Source: Mucilaginibacter sp. UBA4741 (lineage in GTDB: Bacteria > Bacteroidota > Bacteroidia > Sphingobacteriales > Sphingobacteriaceae). From it: a stretch of DNA of 23,421 bases. The stretch spans positions 1 to 23,421 of the forward strand of contig DHIR01000267.1 in the NCBI GenBank assembly GCA_002403905.1, written 5' to 3'. Positions 21,396 through 23,421 of the stretch are shown here, piece by piece. The notes below the pieces were generated by a model. The model was not told where the DNA came from, made no database searches, and was given only the letters and a program-made list of their open reading frames with translations. The stretch's first letter is position 1; each line of letters begins with the position of its first letter. The translations under genes were made by a program, and so were the position numbers.

Positions 21396-22391
21396 ATGAA
21401 CAAAATTACCTGGGGGATTATTGGTTGCGGCAACGTGACAGAGAAAAAAAGCGGCCCGGCAATGAATAAAGGACCCAACAGTAAACTGGTAGCCGTAATG
21501 CGCCGCAGCGCCGACAAGGCTGCCGACTATGCCCATCGCCACAACGTAGCCAAATGGTATACTGATGGTGAGGCGTTGATGAACAATCCGGAGATCAATT
21601 CGGTTTATGTGGCTACTCCCCCGGCTTCGCATATAGACTATACTTTATCAGCCCTGAAAAAAGGATTAAACGTTTACATAGAAAAGCCCGTAACCCTAAA
21701 CGCTGCCGAAGCTATTAAAATAGCCGAAGCTGTTAAACAAAGTACCGGCAAAGTATCCATTGCACATTACCGCCGCGCCCAGCCTTTCTTTTTAAAGATA
21801 AAAGAGTTGTTGGATAGTAACACTATCGGCGATGTCCGTACTGTACAAATAAGGATGTGGCAAAGCCGTAAACCGGCCCTGATAACCCATCTGGAAGATA
21901 ACTGGCGCATAAACCCTGCCCTATCGGGCGGTGGTTATTTCCATGATCTATCCCCACACCAGCTAGACCTTATGCTTTATTTTTTTGGCGAACCCGAGTA
22001 CTACAATGGCCACGGATTAAATCAATCAGGTGCTAACCCTTGCGATGATAATGTAAGCGGCCTGCTGATATTTAAAAATGGCGTTGTTGTTAATGGTTCA
22101 TGGTGCTTTAACGTTGCCGAAGAAGAATCAATTGACCGATGCGAAATAATAGGCTCGGAAGGCAGTATAAGTTTCCCGTTTTTTAACTCGCCGCATACCA
22201 TAACTTTAAAAGTCGGCGGGGTAGAAGAATTGATAACCTTCCCTTCGTTAGAACATGTGCAGCAACCCATGATAGAAAAAGTAGTAAACTATTTTAACGG
22301 CGAGGGCGATAATCCATGCTCGATAGATGATGCTATTGTGTTAATGAAGATCATTGACGCTTTTACAGCCCCACCCAACCCTCCCCGGTAG
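21396..22391 (+). CDS. Gfo/Idh/MocA-family NAD(P)-dependent oxidoreductase
   Basis: A 331-residue enzyme. The Rossmann NAD(P) motif is GIIGCGNV at 7-14. ATPPASH (73-79) is the second nucleotide-contact stretch, and EKPV (96-99) is the family hallmark with the catalytic Lys97. GGGYFHDLSPHQLDLMLYFFG (about 177-197) carries the conserved Asp and His that act on the sugar hydroxyl. Family members oxidise or isomerise sugars, inositols and similar polyols; the substrate here is unknown. It stands alone between folC and the phosphorylase. The last eight residues (APPNPPR with the stop) are encoded by a dispersed C/G-rich repeat that starts inside the gene, so its natural end was probably replaced. 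Confidence 0.92.
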   Translation: MNKITWGIIGCGNVTEKKSGPAMNKGPNSKLVAVMRRSADKAADYAHRHNVAKWYTDGEALMNNPEINSVYVATPPASHIDYTLSALKKGLNVYIEKPVTLNAAEAIKIAEAVKQSTGKVSIAHYRRAQPFFLKIKELLDSNTIGDVRTVQIRMWQSRKPALITHLEDNWRINPALSGGGYFHDLSPHQLDLMLYFFGEPEYYNGHGLNQSGANPCDDNVSGLLIFKNGVVVNGSWCFNVAEEESIDRCEIIGSEGSISFPFFNSPHTITLKVGGVEELITFPSLEHVQQPMIEKVVNYFNGEGDNPCSIDDAIVLMKIIDAFTAPPNPPR

Positions 22392-22451
22392 GAAGGGCTT
22401 TTAATAGCAAATAAAGTCTCCCCTACCGGGGGAGATTTAGAGGGGGCTTTT
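22367..22451. repeat. C/G-rich inverted repeat at the oxidoreductase end
   Basis: The left half (22367-22402, GCCCCACCCAACC to GAAGGGCTTTT) and right half (22413-22451, AAAGTCTCCCC to GGGGGCTTTT) are inverted versions of one another. In the right half TCTCCCC (22417-22423) pairs with GGGGAGA (22429-22435), giving a 7-bp hairpin. It matches, from memory, a common Bacteroidota intergenic repeat ending GATTTAGAGGGGG. It may also act as a transcription terminator. Confidence 0.7.
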
Positions 22452-22518
22452 AGCCATGGTATTTAATATTTAAGTAGATAATATTAATCCATACAAAATA
22501 TTTGCCAATTTTACGGGT

Positions 22519-23394
22519 ATGAACCGCATATCAGAAACTGATCTTATATTAAATGCCGATGGCAGCGCATACCACTTAAACCTGCACCCCGGCGACATTG
22601 CCGACACTGTAATAACTGTTGGCGACCCTGACCGTGTTGGCGAGGTAAGCAAGTATTTTGATTTCATCGAACTAAAAAAAGGCAAGCGCGAGTTCATTAC
22701 CCATACGGGCACCATCGGCAATAAAAGGCTGACCGTACTATCTACCGGTATTGGTACCGATAATATCGACATTGTTTTTAACGAGATGGACGCGTTAGTT
22801 AATATCGATTTTAGCACGCGTAGAGTAAACCAAACCCTGCGCAGCCTAAACATTATCCGCATCGGCACATCAGGCGCTGTACAGGCTGATATTGCTATAG
22901 ACAGCCTGCTGTTATCATCGGCAGCATTTGGGTTAGATCCGTTAATGCATTATTATAAACAAACACTATCCGGTAAAGAACAAGACCTGCTTAATGCATT
23001 TAAAGAAACCTTACCGGCAGATGCTATTTTATCGCCGTACGTAGCCTCTGTAGGTTCTAATTTACTAAACCAATTAGGCAACGGCGAGCAACAAGGCATA
23101 ACCATTACCGCGCCCGGCTTTTACTCGCCGCAGGGGCGGCAGGTAAGAGCCGTGACCGCCATTCCAAATTTGATGAATATTATACAGCAGTTTAACTTTG
23201 AGGGCCGGCGCATTACCAATTTAGAAATGGAAACAGCAGGGATATACGGCCTGGCAGCAAGTTTGGGGCACCAGGCGGTATCATGCAATGTTATACTGGC
23301 TAACCGGGTTACGCAAAAATTCAGCATGCAACCGGCAAAGATTATGGATCATTATATTAAGCAATTGTTAGAGCAGTTAGCGAATATGCCTTAA
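22519..23394 (+). CDS. Uridine-phosphorylase-like nucleoside phosphorylase
   Basis: A 291-residue enzyme of the NP-I (PNP/UDP) family, which splits a nucleoside with phosphate into base and ribose-1-phosphate. Key motifs are GDPDRV (35-40, phosphate site), STGIGTDN (75-82), RIGTSGAVQ (114-122, phosphate Arg and Thr) and NLEMETAGIYGLA (about 234-246), in which the EMET core contacts the ribose. The longer form with an N-terminal extension (ISETDLILNADG) is usual in Bacteroidota and is annotated as nucleoside or uridine phosphorylase. Uridine is the likeliest substrate, but specificity cannot be proven by eye. The gene is complete, ending 27 bases before the end of the window. Upstream, AATATTTG at 22497-22504 is one mismatch from the -7 consensus and lies 14 bases before the start. 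Confidence 0.88.
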   Translation: MNRISETDLILNADGSAYHLNLHPGDIADTVITVGDPDRVGEVSKYFDFIELKKGKREFITHTGTIGNKRLTVLSTGIGTDNIDIVFNEMDALVNIDFSTRRVNQTLRSLNIIRIGTSGAVQADIAIDSLLLSSAAFGLDPLMHYYKQTLSGKEQDLLNAFKETLPADAILSPYVASVGSNLLNQLGNGEQQGITITAPGFYSPQGRQVRAVTAIPNLMNIIQQFNFEGRRITNLEMETAGIYGLAASLGHQAVSCNVILANRVTQKFSMQPAKIMDHYIKQLLEQLANMP

Positions 23395-23421
23395 TATTAT
23401 TATAGAATAAGGCGTTTAATA

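Overview
The window looks like chromosomal DNA of a Bacteroidota bacterium, most likely Sphingobacteriaceae (Mucilaginibacter or Pedobacter-like). Evidence is the AT-rich intergenic DNA, several promoters of the Bacteroidota type (TTTG, about 17 bp, TAnnTTTG) instead of sigma-70 boxes, and a gene set typical of the phylum: PorT-like barrels, HU-CCDC81/SPOR protein, ExbB/ExbD/TonB set, glycine-rich RRM protein and orphan receiver domains. This assignment is inferred from protein style, not from a marker gene.

Layout. From 1 to 6.2 kb are mostly single genes: a lipoprotein, a Bcr/CflA drug-efflux transporter (minus), a glycine-zipper protein, an Omp85-type barrel without POTRA domains, a stand-alone receiver, an RRM protein with a tandem-repeat glycine-rich tail, and a porin-family barrel (minus). 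From 6.4 to 9.9 kb are a two-unit M16 peptidase and a second stand-alone receiver. From 10.1 to 18.5 kb is a tight co-directional cluster: giant TPR protein, outer-membrane barrel, HU/SPOR membrane protein, ExbB, ExbD and TonB-like protein. It reads as an envelope energy-transduction module joining inner membrane, periplasm and outer membrane. A short AT-rich region with several DnaA-box-like sites lies just upstream of it.

From 18.5 to 19.75 kb, between tonB and folC, lies the most unusual part: a REP-associated tyrosine transposase (RAYT) gene with five REP-like units in two orientations. There is also a remnant of a second RAYT tail and a 116-bp direct repeat bracketing the locus. A second array, about three 42-bp units each able to fold, follows immediately upstream of folC. 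The last 3.4 kb hold folC, a Gfo/Idh/MocA oxidoreductase and a uridine-phosphorylase-like enzyme.

The window is rich in small dispersed-type repeats: heptamer tracts (between exbD and tonB and within folC), a palindromic element next to the barrel gene at 5.5 kb, and a C/G-rich hairpin repeat that supplies the last codons of the oxidoreductase. No tRNA, rRNA, CRISPR array or complete insertion sequence other than the RAYT locus was seen. No search was run; family names rest on motifs read by eye.
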